NCBI RefSeq assembly: GCF_018131005.1
Contig: NZ_JAFCJK010000005.1
Span: forward strand, 372,001 to 436,000
Direction of reading: 5' to 3'
DNA length: 64,000 nt
Source: Bradyrhizobium lablabi
GTDB taxonomy: Bacteria > Pseudomonadota > Alphaproteobacteria > Rhizobiales > Xanthobacteraceae
The position numbers were made by a program, and so were the translations under genes. Below are positions 34,470 to 43,427 of this stretch, in pieces (position 1 is the first letter of the stretch; every line of letters begins with the position of its first letter). The notes under the pieces were generated by a model. It saw only the letters and a program-made list of their open reading frames with translations. It was not told the origin of the DNA and searched no databases.

Positions 34470-34575
34470 GGCGTCGGTGCCAAGCGACCGGGGGATGCCT
34501 CGTCTGCGATATCTCAGGCGCCATCGGGCCGTGGTCCTTCGGCTTGACAAGTGGCGACCATGAGCAAATGGTGAA

Positions 34576-34773
34576 GTTGCGCTGGTTCCTGTCCCGCGAC
34601 AGGCGAAGAGGGAATGCGATAGGGCTCGGATCGCCAGGGATTCGGGTTCGAAATGCAGCCGCCCCCGCGACCGTGACCGGAGAGATGCCCACAGCCACTG
34701 CCCCGACGGGCCGGGAAGGCGGGATCGAAGGACAAAGTCCTGCTCCGCAAGCCGGGAGACCTGCCAGCGCAAC
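34576..34773 (+). promoter_or_regulatory. Cobalamin riboswitch
   Basis: An adenosylcobalamin-sensing leader of about 198 nt. The outer stem P1 is perfect (GTTGCGCTGG with CCAGCGCAAC). Inside are GAGGGAATGCGATAGGG (GGGAA...GGTG-type block), GCAGCCGCCCCCGCGACCGT (the GCTGCCCCCGCAACTGT block), the B12 box AGCCACTG, CCGGGAAGGCG, and the end signature AAGCCGGGAGACCTGCC. It precedes the cobalamin operon on the same strand and should switch it off when cobalamin is plentiful. Confidence 0.93.
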
Positions 34774-34870
34774 GTTTTAGACCGGCGGACGGGGTGTTTC
34801 GCGACGGGGAAACGGACCATTTTTTGTGTTCGTGCGCCTCATCGCCTCCCGCCATGATCCTGAAGGGGCG

Positions 34871-34930
34871 ATGACCGTCACACTTCACGTTTGCATCACC
34901 TGCCGCGCGGGCCAGACAGAGGCGTCATGA
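34871..34930 (+). pseudogene. Truncated 19-codon remnant of a DUF1636-type gene
   Basis: The open frame starts MTVTLHVCITCRAGQTEAS and stops in an ATGA overlap with cobG. The opening matches the start of DUF1636 metal-binding proteins that often sit at the head of rhizobial cobalamin clusters; the remaining hundred or so residues are absent. It could now act as a short translated leader coupling to cobG. The family match rests on memory of the N-terminus. Confidence 0.5.
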
Positions 34931-36090
34931 GCGCGGTCGCGGTCAACGGCTGGTGTCCCGGCGCGTTGCGGCCGATGCTGTCGGGCGACGGACTGGTGGT
35001 CCGCGTGCGGCCGCATGGTGGCCGGTTGGAGGCCGGGCAGGCGGCAGGCATCGCGCTACTTGCCGCGCGTTACGGCAATGGTCTGATCGATGTGACGAGC
35101 CGGGCCAATCTCCAGATCCGAGGTGTGACCGATGAGGCGCATCGGCCTCTGCTCGAAGGGCTTGCCCAACTCGGCCTGCTCGATTCCGATCCGGAGACGG
35201 AAGCCCGGCGCAATATTCTGGTGACGCCATTCTGGAACGTTGGCGACGACACCTGCTCGCTTGCCGACGAGCTTGAGCGGGCCCTTGCCGACAGCGCGCC
35301 CGATCTTCCAGCCAAATTTGGCTTCGCCATCGACGACGGGAAAGAGCGCGCGCTGGCCGCCGCGTCCGCGGACATCCGGATCGAGCGTGACCGCGCCGGC
35401 GAACTCATAGTACGTGCCGATGGCGCGAAACTCGGCCGTTCTGTCCGCCGCGGGGAGACCGAGCGCGCCGTGCTGGCGCTTGCAGAGTGGTTCGTGGCGT
35501 CCGGCGGAGCCAAAGGCGGGCGAGGGCGCATGGCGGCCCATATCGCCGCCGGCGCAAAATTGCCCGAGGCCTTGCGCGGCGACGCCGAGCCTGCGGCGGT
35601 CATGGCCACGCCCCATCCCGGACTTTATCCGCATGGTGCTATGGTCGGCGTCGCCTTTGGGCAATTGCCGCATTCGGCGCTTGATCATCTCGCTACCTGC
35701 GCGTCGGCGCTGCGCATGACGCCGTGGCGGATGATCCTCGTCGAAGGGATGCGCGAGATGCCAGACGGAGCGGACCTCATCACCGAGGCCGATGATCCGG
35801 CGCAGCGCGTGATCGCCTGCAGCGGCGCCCCGCGCTGCGGCGGGGCGCATGCCGATACGCGCGCGCTTGCAGCCGCGCTTGCGCCTCACATTGCTCCCGA
35901 TGTGCGGCTTCACGTCTCCGGCTGCGCCAAGGGCTGCGCGCATTCCGGTCCGGCCGCGATCACACTGGTGGCGACCCCCGATGGATTTGATCTCGTGCGC
36001 GGCGGCTCGACGCGCGGTACCCCCGCGTTGCGCGGGTTGAGTGGCGCCGGGCTTATCAAAAATCCCTCCGTGCTCATGGGCGGGCGCTGA
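34927..36090 (+). CDS. cobG: Precorrin-3B synthase
   Basis: A 387-residue oxygenase of the aerobic cobalamin pathway that converts precorrin-3A to precorrin-3B, enabling ring contraction. It is of the nitrite/sulphite-reductase ferredoxin-like type, with ANLQIRG, GRGRMAAH and the Fe-S/sirohaem-like cysteine cluster CSGAPRCGG...VSGCAKGCAHSG near the C-terminus. The ATG at 34927 overlaps the stop of the preceding short frame. It is the first intact gene of the operon after the riboswitch. Confidence 0.9.
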   Translation: MSAVAVNGWCPGALRPMLSGDGLVVRVRPHGGRLEAGQAAGIALLAARYGNGLIDVTSRANLQIRGVTDEAHRPLLEGLAQLGLLDSDPETEARRNILVTPFWNVGDDTCSLADELERALADSAPDLPAKFGFAIDDGKERALAAASADIRIERDRAGELIVRADGAKLGRSVRRGETERAVLALAEWFVASGGAKGGRGRMAAHIAAGAKLPEALRGDAEPAAVMATPHPGLYPHGAMVGVAFGQLPHSALDHLATCASALRMTPWRMILVEGMREMPDGADLITEADDPAQRVIACSGAPRCGGAHADTRALAAALAPHIAPDVRLHVSGCAKGCAHSGPAAITLVATPDGFDLVRGGSTRGTPALRGLSGAGLIKNPSVLMGGR

Positions 36091-36719
36091 TGCCACATGT
36101 GTACGAAACCGACGGCGCGGCGATCTATCGGCAATCCTTTGCGACCATTCGCGCCGAGGCGGATCTGGCGCGTTTCACAGCGGACGAGGAGCGGGTCGTC
36201 GTGCGCATGATCCACGCCGCTGGCATGATCGGGTTGGAGGCCCATATCCGCTTCACGCCGACCATGGCGCGCACGGCGCGCACCGCGCTCGAGAACGGCG
36301 CGCAGATCCTGTGCGATGCGCGCATGGTGTCGGAGGGAATTACGCGCGCGCGGCTGCCGGCGGGCAATGCCATCGTGTGCACGCTTGGCGATCCCGGTGT
36401 TCCCGCGCTCGCGCAGTCGCTGCGCAATACGCGCTCGGCCGCGGCACTGGAGCTTTGGCGGCCGCATCTTGCGGGCGCGATCGTCGCCATTGGCAATGCT
36501 CCGACCGCGCTGTTTCACCTGCTCAACATGCTGGAGGATCGCGACTGCCCGCGACCGGCGGCGATCATCGGCTGCCCGGTGGGCTTTGTCGGTGCGGCCG
36601 AATCCAAGGCCGCGCTGATGGCAAATCCACCGGCGCCGGCAATGACGGTCGAAGGACGCCTCGGTGGCTCAGCGATCACCGTCGCGGCCGTGAATGCGCT
36701 GGCGAGCCGGAGCGAATAG
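36090..36719 (+). CDS. cobH: Precorrin-8X methylmutase
   Basis: A 209-residue enzyme that moves a methyl group from C11 to C12 of precorrin-8X to form hydrogenobyrinic acid. It shows IYRQSFATIRAEADLARF, VVRMIHAAGM with the catalytic His, and GNAPTALFHLL and IGCPVGFVGAAESK. Its ATG overlaps the cobG stop in TGATG, so the two are translationally coupled. Length is normal. Confidence 0.93.
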   Translation: MPHVYETDGAAIYRQSFATIRAEADLARFTADEERVVVRMIHAAGMIGLEAHIRFTPTMARTARTALENGAQILCDARMVSEGITRARLPAGNAIVCTLGDPGVPALAQSLRNTRSAAALELWRPHLAGAIVAIGNAPTALFHLLNMLEDRDCPRPAAIIGCPVGFVGAAESKAALMANPPAPAMTVEGRLGGSAITVAAVNALASRSE

Positions 36720-36721
36720 AG

Positions 36722-37453
36722 ATGGGGCGCATCATCTGCTGCGGTCTTGGGCCTGGCGATCCCGACTTGATGAGCGTGCGCGCCGACCGCGAGGTGCGCG
36801 CGGCGAAGCACGTTGCCTATTTCCGCAAGAAGGGACGTCCCGGCCAGGCGCGGCGCATCGTCGAGGGTATGCTCGCGGCAGACGTGACCGAATATCCGAT
36901 GGAATATCCGGTTACGACGGAGATTGCTTTCGACAGTCCTGAATATGTGCGTCTGCTGGCCGGCTTCTACGACGAATGGGCGGAGCGTCTGGCCCGGCTA
37001 GCGCGCGCGATCGACGTCGTCGTGCTCTGCGAGGGCGATCCTTACTTCTACGGCTCCTTCATGCATCTGCACGCGCGCCTGCAGGGACGCGTCGCGATCG
37101 AGGTGATCGCGGGCATTCCCGGCATGGCCGGCTGCTGGAACGCGGTCGGCCAGCCGATTGCACTCGGTGACGACGTGACCACGGTGTTGATGGGCACGCT
37201 GGCCGAGGACGAACTGGAACGGCGGATGCGCAGCTCCGATGCGCTCGTTGTCATGAAAACCGGGCGCAACTTGCAGAAGGTGCGGCGTGCGCTCGCCTCC
37301 GCCGGTCGGCTCAGTGATGCCTGGCTGGTCGAGCGCGGCACAATGGCCGGCGAGCGCGTCGCGCGGCTTGCCAATACCCATGAATCCGATTGTCCCTATT
37401 TCGCGATCGTGCTTGTTCACGGCCGAGGGCGACGCATGGACGGCGCAGAATGA
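36722..37453 (+). CDS. cobI: Precorrin-2 C20-methyltransferase
   Basis: A 243-residue SAM-dependent tetrapyrrole methylase making precorrin-3A. Signatures are GLGPGDPDLMSVRA at the start, VVLCEGDPYFYGSFMHLHARL, and VIAGIPGMAGCWNAVGQPI. The ATG lies 2 nt after the cobH stop. Upstream in-frame codons reaching 36041 only read through cobH in another frame and were left out. Confidence 0.93.
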   Translation: MGRIICCGLGPGDPDLMSVRADREVRAAKHVAYFRKKGRPGQARRIVEGMLAADVTEYPMEYPVTTEIAFDSPEYVRLLAGFYDEWAERLARLARAIDVVVLCEGDPYFYGSFMHLHARLQGRVAIEVIAGIPGMAGCWNAVGQPIALGDDVTTVLMGTLAEDELERRMRSSDALVVMKTGRNLQKVRRALASAGRLSDAWLVERGTMAGERVARLANTHESDCPYFAIVLVHGRGRRMDGAE

Positions 37454-38184
37454 CGGGCTCGCTGACCGTCGCGGGACTGGGTCCCGGGGACGAGGCGTTG
37501 GTGACGCCGGAAGTCTCCGCCGCACTTGCGGCTGCAACCGACATCCTGGGCTATGGGCCCTATGTCGCGCGCGTTGCGCCGCGCGAGGGGCTCACGCTGC
37601 ATCCGTCCGACAACCGCATGGAGGTGCAGCGCGCAAGCGAGGCCCTGCGATTGGCTTCCGAAGGACGTGAGGTCGTCGTAGTGTCATCCGGCGATCCCGG
37701 CGTGTTTGGGATGGCCGCTGCCGTGTTCGAGGCACTCGAAAGGGCGCCGCAATGGCAGACGCTCCCGATCCGCGTCCTACCTGGAGTTACCGCGATGCTC
37801 GCCGCGGCTGCGCGCGCCGGTGCACCGCTCGGGCATGATTTCTGCGCCGTCAATCTTTCCGACAATCTGAAGCCCTGGCCGTTGATCGAGAAACGTCTGC
37901 GGCTTGCAGCGGAGGCCGATTTCGCGATCGCGATGTATAACCCGCGCTCGGCGAGCCGGCCGGAAGGATTTGGCCGCGCGCTCGCTGCGTTGAAGGAGGC
38001 CGGCTGCGGCGAGCGTCTCGTGACCTTTGCGCGCGCGGTCAGCGCGCCGGAGGAGCGGATCGAAACTGTGAGACTGAATGACGCGACACCCGACATGGCC
38101 GATATGCGCACACTTGTGATCGTCGGCAATTCGCAGTCGCGCCGAGTCGGCCGCTGGGTCTATGCGCCGAGGCAGGCCCGATGA
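37450..38184 (+). CDS. cobJ: Precorrin-3B C17-methyltransferase
   Basis: A 244-residue methylase that methylates C17 and carries out ring contraction to precorrin-4. It shows VAGLGPGDEALVTPE, DILGYGPYVAR, VSSGDPGVFGMAA, ICVL-type VLPGVTAMLAAAARAGAPLGHDFCAVNLSD and MYNPRSASRP. Its ATG overlaps the cobI stop in ATGA. Its 3-prime end overlaps the convergent cobK by 25 bp. Confidence 0.93.
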   Translation: MTGSLTVAGLGPGDEALVTPEVSAALAAATDILGYGPYVARVAPREGLTLHPSDNRMEVQRASEALRLASEGREVVVVSSGDPGVFGMAAAVFEALERAPQWQTLPIRVLPGVTAMLAAAARAGAPLGHDFCAVNLSDNLKPWPLIEKRLRLAAEADFAIAMYNPRSASRPEGFGRALAALKEAGCGERLVTFARAVSAPEERIETVRLNDATPDMADMRTLVIVGNSQSRRVGRWVYAPRQAR

Positions 38185-38906
38185 TGAAGCCACGCCATGA
38201 CCTCGGCGATGCTTTCCGCCCGCGCCCGCTCGGGCAGTTGCGGCCGCGCGATCATCACGACCGGCAGTCCAAGTTTGCGCGCCGCGTCGACCTTGGCGCG
38301 CGCGCCACCGCCGCCGGAGTTGCGGGCGACGACCCATGCGATGCTGCGCGATCTCATCATCTCCAGCTCGCCATCAACCGTGAACGGTCCGCGCGACACG
38401 ATGACGTCAGCCGCGAATGGCAGCGCACCCTCGGGCGGATCGACGAACCTCAACGTGTAGGCGTGCTGTGGTTTGTCGCCAAATGGCGCGATGTGCTGGC
38501 GGCCGATTCCAAGGAAGACGCGCGTCGGGTTCTCTGGCAGGGCGGCGACGGCGGCGGCGACATCTGCGACCTCGATCCAGTTGTCGCCTTGTGCCTTCGT
38601 CCAGGGCGTGCGCTCGAGCGCGATCAGGGGCGTTCCGGTTTCCGCGCAGGCCACAACCGCATTGCGGCTCATCTCGGCGGCGAAGGGATGCGTGGCATCG
38701 ATGACCTGCGTGATGCCTTCGCGGCGAATGTAGTCGGCAAGACCGACCGCGCCGCCAAACCCGCCGATACGGGTCGGCAGCGGCTGCGCAGCCGGTGCGC
38801 GGGTGCGGCCGCCATAGGAATAGACCGCCTGAAGCCGCGCGCGCGCGATTTCCGCGGCGAGCAAGCTCGCGTCCGTCGTTCCGCCCAGAATGAGGGCGCG
38901 CGTCAT
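38160..38906 (-). CDS. cobK: Precorrin-6A reductase, inverted within the operon
   Basis: A 248-residue NADPH-dependent reductase acting after ring contraction. It shows LILGGTTDASLLAAEIA, YSYGGRT, IGGFGG, VIDATHPFAAEMSRNA and the late VVARNSGGGGARAKVDAA. It lies on the strand opposite to all other cob genes here. Its ATG (complement of 38904-38906) overlaps the cobL ATG (38905-38907) by 2 bp, so its promoter must be inside cobL or it depends on distant transcription. A much longer frame upstream is antisense to cobL and was not accepted. Confidence 0.92.
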   Translation of the reverse strand: MTRALILGGTTDASLLAAEIARARLQAVYSYGGRTRAPAAQPLPTRIGGFGGAVGLADYIRREGITQVIDATHPFAAEMSRNAVVACAETGTPLIALERTPWTKAQGDNWIEVADVAAAVAALPENPTRVFLGIGRQHIAPFGDKPQHAYTLRFVDPPEGALPFAADVIVSRGPFTVDGELEMMRSRSIAWVVARNSGGGGARAKVDAARKLGLPVVMIARPQLPERARAESIAEVMAWLHHRACLGA

Positions 38907-40086
38907 GGCTGACCCCTGGCTGACCATCATCGGTATCGGCGAAGATGGCCTTCCCGGCCTCTCCGAGGCAAGCCGAAAAGCGCTGTCCGCGGCCGAGATC
39001 GTCTTCGGCGGCGAGCGCCATCTCGCGCTCGCGGGCATTACCGATCGTGGTCGCCCATGGCCAGTGCCGTTCGATGCCGGCATCGTGCTGAGCTGCCGCG
39101 GCCGGCCGACGGCGGTGCTCGCATCCGGCGATCCGTTCTGGCATGGCGTCGGCGGGAGCCTCGACGAGAAGCTCGAGGCGGACGAGTGGATCGCGCATCC
39201 CGCGCGATCGACATTCTCGCTTGCCGCGGCGAGGTTGGGCTGGCGACTGGAATCCGTTGTTTGTCTCGGACTCCATGCCGCGCCGTTCGAGCGGCTGGTG
39301 CCGCATCTTGCAGACGGCGCGCGGGTCATTTGCCTGGTTCGCGACGGCAAGGCGGCTGGCGATCTTGCGAACTGGCTGACTGAGCGCGGCTGGGGCGCCT
39401 CGCCGCTGTGGGCCCTCATCGCGCTCGGAGGGCCGCGCGAACGCATCAGGCAGTATCGTGCGGAGAGCTATCCCGCTGAGCCCGGCGACAGTCTTGTCAC
39501 GGTCGCGCTGGAGGCGAGGGGATCGCGGGGCATTCCGCGCAGCTCCGGCCTCGCGGATGATCTCTTCGTTCATGATGGCCAGATCACCAAACGGCCGATG
39601 CGGGCGCTGGCGCTGTCGGCGCTGTCGCCACGTCCCCGCGAAACGCTGTGGGATATCGGCGCGGGCTCCGGCTCGATCTCCGTCGAATGGACGTTGTGCG
39701 GCGGAACGGCCGTCGCGATCGAGGCGCGCGAGGGCCGCGCCGCGAACATCCGCAGCAATGCCGCGGCGTTCGGGCTCGGACACAGGATCACCGTCATCGC
39801 GGGAGCGGCGCCCGGTGCTCTGGCGGGCCTTGCGGCGCCGGACGCCGTGTTTTTCGGCGGCGGCCTCGACGACGCGATGTTCGCTGCTGTCTGGGCGCGT
39901 CTCGCGCCTGGCGCGCGGCTGGTCGCCCATGCCGTGACGCTGGAGACGGAAGCGCTGCTGCTGGAGCTACACCAACATCATGGCGGCGAATTGATGCGCA
40001 TTGAGATCGCGCATGTGGGCTCGCTGGGCGGCCGCCGCTCCTGGGAGGCGGCGCGGCCACTGCTGCAATGGAGCGCGGTCAGATGA
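38905..40086 (+). CDS. cobL: Precorrin-6Y C5,15-methyltransferase (decarboxylating)
   Basis: A 393-residue bifunctional enzyme. The N-terminal CobL/CbiE part begins WLTIIGIGEDGLPGLSEASR and has VLASGDPFWHGVG. The C-terminal CbiT-type methylase has FVHDGQITKRPMRALALSAL and the SAM-binding LWDIGAGSGSISVEW. The start ATG overlaps the cobK start on the other strand. Continued translation from upstream is broken here because cobK intervenes, so cobL relies on its own ribosome site (GAGGG). Confidence 0.93.
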   Translation: MADPWLTIIGIGEDGLPGLSEASRKALSAAEIVFGGERHLALAGITDRGRPWPVPFDAGIVLSCRGRPTAVLASGDPFWHGVGGSLDEKLEADEWIAHPARSTFSLAAARLGWRLESVVCLGLHAAPFERLVPHLADGARVICLVRDGKAAGDLANWLTERGWGASPLWALIALGGPRERIRQYRAESYPAEPGDSLVTVALEARGSRGIPRSSGLADDLFVHDGQITKRPMRALALSALSPRPRETLWDIGAGSGSISVEWTLCGGTAVAIEAREGRAANIRSNAAAFGLGHRITVIAGAAPGALAGLAAPDAVFFGGGLDDAMFAAVWARLAPGARLVAHAVTLETEALLLELHQHHGGELMRIEIAHVGSLGGRRSWEAARPLLQWSAVR

Positions 40087-40451
40087 AGATCGCGGGGCTC
40101 GGCTTCAGACATGACGTGACGCTCGCCGCGCTGCGCGAGGCGCTTCTCGCCGCCGGTGGAGCGGAAGGCCTTGCGGCGGTCGCGACCATCAGCGACAAGG
40201 CGGAAACTGCGGCGTTCAAATTGCTGGCGGGCGAGTTCAACGTGCCGATCAGGTCTATTCCTGCCGATCTGCTGGCCGGCATAGCGACGCCGACCCGATC
40301 AAGACTCATCAAGAATAAATTCGGTACAGGATCGGTCGCGGAGGCGGCTGCACTGGTTGCTGTCGGCCGCGGGGCGCGGCTGATTTCGACGCGTGTGGTC
40401 TCGCGGGACCGAACCGCTACTGCTGCGATTGCGGAAGGAGATGGCGAATGA
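40083..40451 (+). CDS. cobE: Cobalamin biosynthesis protein CobE
   Basis: A 122-residue protein matching the C-terminal domain of CbiG. It shows AGLGFRHDVTLAALREALLAAG, ISDKAETAAFKLLA and GTGSVAEAAALVA. CobE is needed for aerobic cobalamin synthesis, but its reaction is not settled. ATGA overlap with the cobL stop indicates coupling. Confidence 0.87.
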   Translation: MKIAGLGFRHDVTLAALREALLAAGGAEGLAAVATISDKAETAAFKLLAGEFNVPIRSIPADLLAGIATPTRSRLIKNKFGTGSVAEAAALVAVGRGARLISTRVVSRDRTATAAIAEGDGE

Positions 40452-41230
40452 CCGTGCATTTCATCGGCGCAGGACCAGGTGCCGCCGATCTTCTCACCTT
40501 GCGAGGTCGCGATCTGATCGCGGCGTCGCCGGTGTGCCTCTATGCCGGATCGCTCGTGCCGGAGGGCGTTCTGGCGCATTGCCCGCCAGGCGCGCGGATC
40601 GTCAACACTGCGCCGATGTCGCTCGACGACATCGTGTCCGAGATCGCCGCCGCGCATGCGCAAGGCAAGGACGTCGCGCGGCTGCATTCGGGCGATCTCT
40701 CGATCTGGTCGGCGATGGGCGAGCAGTTGCGCCGGCTGCGCGTGCTTGGCATCCCCTTTACGGTCACACCCGGCGTGCCGTCCTTTTCCGCGGCGGCAGC
40801 GGCGCTCGAGGCCGAATTGACGCTGCCGCGGCTTGCGCAGTCCGTGGTGCTGACGCGCGTGCCCGGCCGGTCCAGCGCGATGCCCGAGGGCGAAAACCTC
40901 GCCGCTTTTGCCGCAACCGGCGCGGTGCTGGCAATCCATCTCTCGATACACATGCTCGACAAGGTCGTTGCCGAGTTGACGGCGCATTATGGCGCGGACT
41001 GTCCGGTGGCGATCGTCTGGCGGGCGAGCTGGCCGGATCAGCGCATCGTGCGTGCCACGCTCGCCACGCTTGATGCGGCTGTCGGTGCCGAACTCGAACG
41101 GACCGCGATCATTCTGGTCGGAAAAACGCTCGGCTCGGAGGAATTTTCCGAGAGCTGTCTCTACGCAGCCGACTATGATCGCCGCTACCGGCCGATCGGT
41201 CCTGCGCCGCGCTTTCCGGAAGCGTCGTGA
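40448..41230 (+). CDS. cobM: Precorrin-4 C11-methyltransferase
   Basis: A 260-residue SAM-dependent methylase converting precorrin-4 to precorrin-5. It shows VHFIGAGPGAADLLTLRG, CLYAGSLVPEGVL, LHSGDLSIWSAMGEQL and TPGVPSFSAAAAALEAEL. The start overlaps the cobE stop in ATGA. Length is normal. Confidence 0.93.
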   Translation: MTVHFIGAGPGAADLLTLRGRDLIAASPVCLYAGSLVPEGVLAHCPPGARIVNTAPMSLDDIVSEIAAAHAQGKDVARLHSGDLSIWSAMGEQLRRLRVLGIPFTVTPGVPSFSAAAAALEAELTLPRLAQSVVLTRVPGRSSAMPEGENLAAFAATGAVLAIHLSIHMLDKVVAELTAHYGADCPVAIVWRASWPDQRIVRATLATLDAAVGAELERTAIILVGKTLGSEEFSESCLYAADYDRRYRPIGPAPRFPEAS

Positions 41231-42540
41231 TGGCGCCGGGTCTCGTCATCTCGGCGCCGGCCTCCGGCATCGGCAAGACGACGCTGACGCTGGCGCTTGC
41301 GCGCGCCTATCGTGATCGCGGATTGCGGGTACAGTGTTTCAAGAGCGGTCCCGATTACATCGATCCGGCCTTTCACGCGGCGGCGACGGGACGCGCCTCC
41401 GTTAACATCGATAGCTGGGCGATGGACCGCGCAGCGATCGAACATCTCGTCAGCCGCGATGCGAACGCCGACCTCGTGCTGGCCGAGGGCTCGATGGGCC
41501 TGTTCGACGGCGTCGCCGCGCGCGGCGTCTCCGGCACCGGTGCAACGGCCGATATCGCGGAGATGTTGGGCTGGCCGGTGCTGCTCGTGATCGATCCGTC
41601 AGGTCAGGCCCAGACGGCCGCGGCGATCGCGGCGGGCCTGCGCGATTTCCGCGCCGGCGTGCATCTTGCCGGCGTTGTGCTCAACCGCGTCGCGAGCCGG
41701 CGGCATGAGGATCTCGTGCGGCAGGCTTTGGCGGATACCGGCATCGCCGTGTTCGGCGCGCTGACGCGCCATGCCGAGATCAATGTGCCGAAGCGGCATC
41801 TCGGCCTGGTCCAGGCGGAAGAGCAGGCGCAAATCGGCGGCCTGATCGCCGAGGCCGCGCGCCTCGTCAGCGAGCATGTTGATCTTGATGCCGTGCTGCG
41901 CGCAGCGTCCGCACGGTCGTCGCACACAACTGCGATCGGACTCAACCTCACACCGCCCGGTCAACGCATTGCGCTCGCGCGCGATGCCGCATTCTCCTTC
42001 ATTTATCCGCACATGCAGGAGGCCTGGCGCGCCGCCGGTGCCGAGATCGTCACGTTCTCGCCGCTCGCCGACGAGGGGCCCGATGCGAGCGCCGACGTGT
42101 GCTGGCTGCCCGGCGGCTATCCGGAACTGCACGCCGGCCGGCTCGCCGCGAACACGGGCTTTCGCAAGCGCTTGCGCGCGTTCGCCGAGACACGGCCGGT
42201 GCATGGCGAGTGCGGTGGCTACATGGTGATGGGCGCCGCCTTGACCTGCGCCGGCGGCGCGCGGCACGAGATGCTTGGCCTGCTCGGCCTTGAGGCGAGC
42301 TTTGCAGAGCGCCGCATGCATCTGGGCTATCGTCTCGCCGAACTCGCCGTGCCGATGCCGGGGCATCAGGCCGGCGCACGCCTGCGCGGCCACGAGTTCC
42401 ACTATTCGACAATCATCGCGCAGCCCGACCCACCACTCGCGACTGTGCGCGATGCGATGGGCACTGTGGTCGCCGAGACCGGATCGCGGCGCGCGCAGGC
42501 GACAGGAACCTTCTTCCACCTGATCGCGGAGGACCGGTGA
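41230..42540 (+). CDS. cobB: Hydrogenobyrinate a,c-diamide synthase
   Basis: A 436-residue glutamine-dependent amidotransferase that amidates the a and c side chains. The N-terminal P-loop is SAPASGIGKTTLTLALARAY, followed by FKSGPDYIDPAFH and EGSMGLFDG. The C-terminal glutaminase has WLPGGYPELHA and the nucleophile HGECGGYMVMG, with HEFHYS near the end. The ATG at 41230 overlaps the cobM stop in TGATG; an in-frame GTG is 3 nt upstream. Confidence 0.93.
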   Translation: MAPGLVISAPASGIGKTTLTLALARAYRDRGLRVQCFKSGPDYIDPAFHAAATGRASVNIDSWAMDRAAIEHLVSRDANADLVLAEGSMGLFDGVAARGVSGTGATADIAEMLGWPVLLVIDPSGQAQTAAAIAAGLRDFRAGVHLAGVVLNRVASRRHEDLVRQALADTGIAVFGALTRHAEINVPKRHLGLVQAEEQAQIGGLIAEAARLVSEHVDLDAVLRAASARSSHTTAIGLNLTPPGQRIALARDAAFSFIYPHMQEAWRAAGAEIVTFSPLADEGPDASADVCWLPGGYPELHAGRLAANTGFRKRLRAFAETRPVHGECGGYMVMGAALTCAGGARHEMLGLLGLEASFAERRMHLGYRLAELAVPMPGHQAGARLRGHEFHYSTIIAQPDPPLATVRDAMGTVVAETGSRRAQATGTFFHLIAEDR

Positions 42541-43289
42541 GCGTCACGCTGTCCCTGATAGGCATCGGTTGCGGCGATCCCGAGCAGCTCACGCTCGCAG
42601 CGATCCGGGCCATCAATGCGGCCGATCTCGTCCTCATTCCGCGCAAGGGAACGCAAAAGTCCGATCTCGCAGAGTTGCGGCGGACGATTTGCGCCGATGT
42701 GCTCACCAACGGGCAGACGCGCATCGCGGAATTCGATCTGCCGGCGCGTGACGTGGGCGAATCCGACTACCGCAAGGGCGTGGACGATTGGCATGATGCG
42801 GTCGCCGCAACGTGGTCGCAGGCGATTGCGGGCCATCTCGGAAACGAAGGTCGCGTGGCGCTGCTGATCTGGGGCGATCCCTCGCTCTATGACTCGTCCT
42901 TGCGGATCGCGCGACGGCTTGATCCGGTGCCCTCGATCGAAGTCGTTCCCGGCATTACGTCGATCCAGGCGCTGTGCGCGGTGCATGCGCTGCCGCTGAA
43001 CGAGATCGGCGAACCCTTCCTGGTCACGACGGGGCGGCGATTGCGCGAAGGCGGCTGGCCTGATGGCACCGGCACCGTGGTCGTGATGCTCGATGGCGGC
43101 ACGGCATTTCAGTCGCTCGACCCGGAAGGGCTGCACATCTGGTGGGGCGCCTATCTCGGCATGCCCGATCAGATCATCATGTCGGGCCCGCTTGGCGAGA
43201 TCGGTCCGCGCATCGTCGCCGCCCGGCAAGAGGCGCGCGAACAGCACGGCTGGATCATGGACAGCTACATTCTCAAACGCCGATCCTGA
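42537..43289 (+). CDS. cobF: Precorrin-6A synthase (deacetylating), C1-methyltransferase
   Basis: A 250-residue methylase that methylates C1 and releases acetate, a step specific to the aerobic route. It shows LIGIGCGDPEQLTLAAIRAIN, LIPRKGTQKSDLAELRR, LLIWGDPSLYDSSLRIA and VVPGITSIQALCAVHA. The start is a GTG overlapping the cobB stop. It is the last gene of the operon; no clear terminator follows. Confidence 0.92.
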   Translation: MSVTLSLIGIGCGDPEQLTLAAIRAINAADLVLIPRKGTQKSDLAELRRTICADVLTNGQTRIAEFDLPARDVGESDYRKGVDDWHDAVAATWSQAIAGHLGNEGRVALLIWGDPSLYDSSLRIARRLDPVPSIEVVPGITSIQALCAVHALPLNEIGEPFLVTTGRRLREGGWPDGTGTVVVMLDGGTAFQSLDPEGLHIWWGAYLGMPDQIIMSGPLGEIGPRIVAARQEAREQHGWIMDSYILKRRS

Positions 43290-43427
43290 CGCGACGGCGG
43301 TTGCGTGAACTGAGCAGGACGGCGATGCTCCGCAATCGGGTCCACGAAAGCTGCCCAAGCACCTGGGGCGTGCATCGCGAAGCCGCGATTGCGCGGTAAA
43401 CCATCCGCCGGATCGATGGCGCCATTT

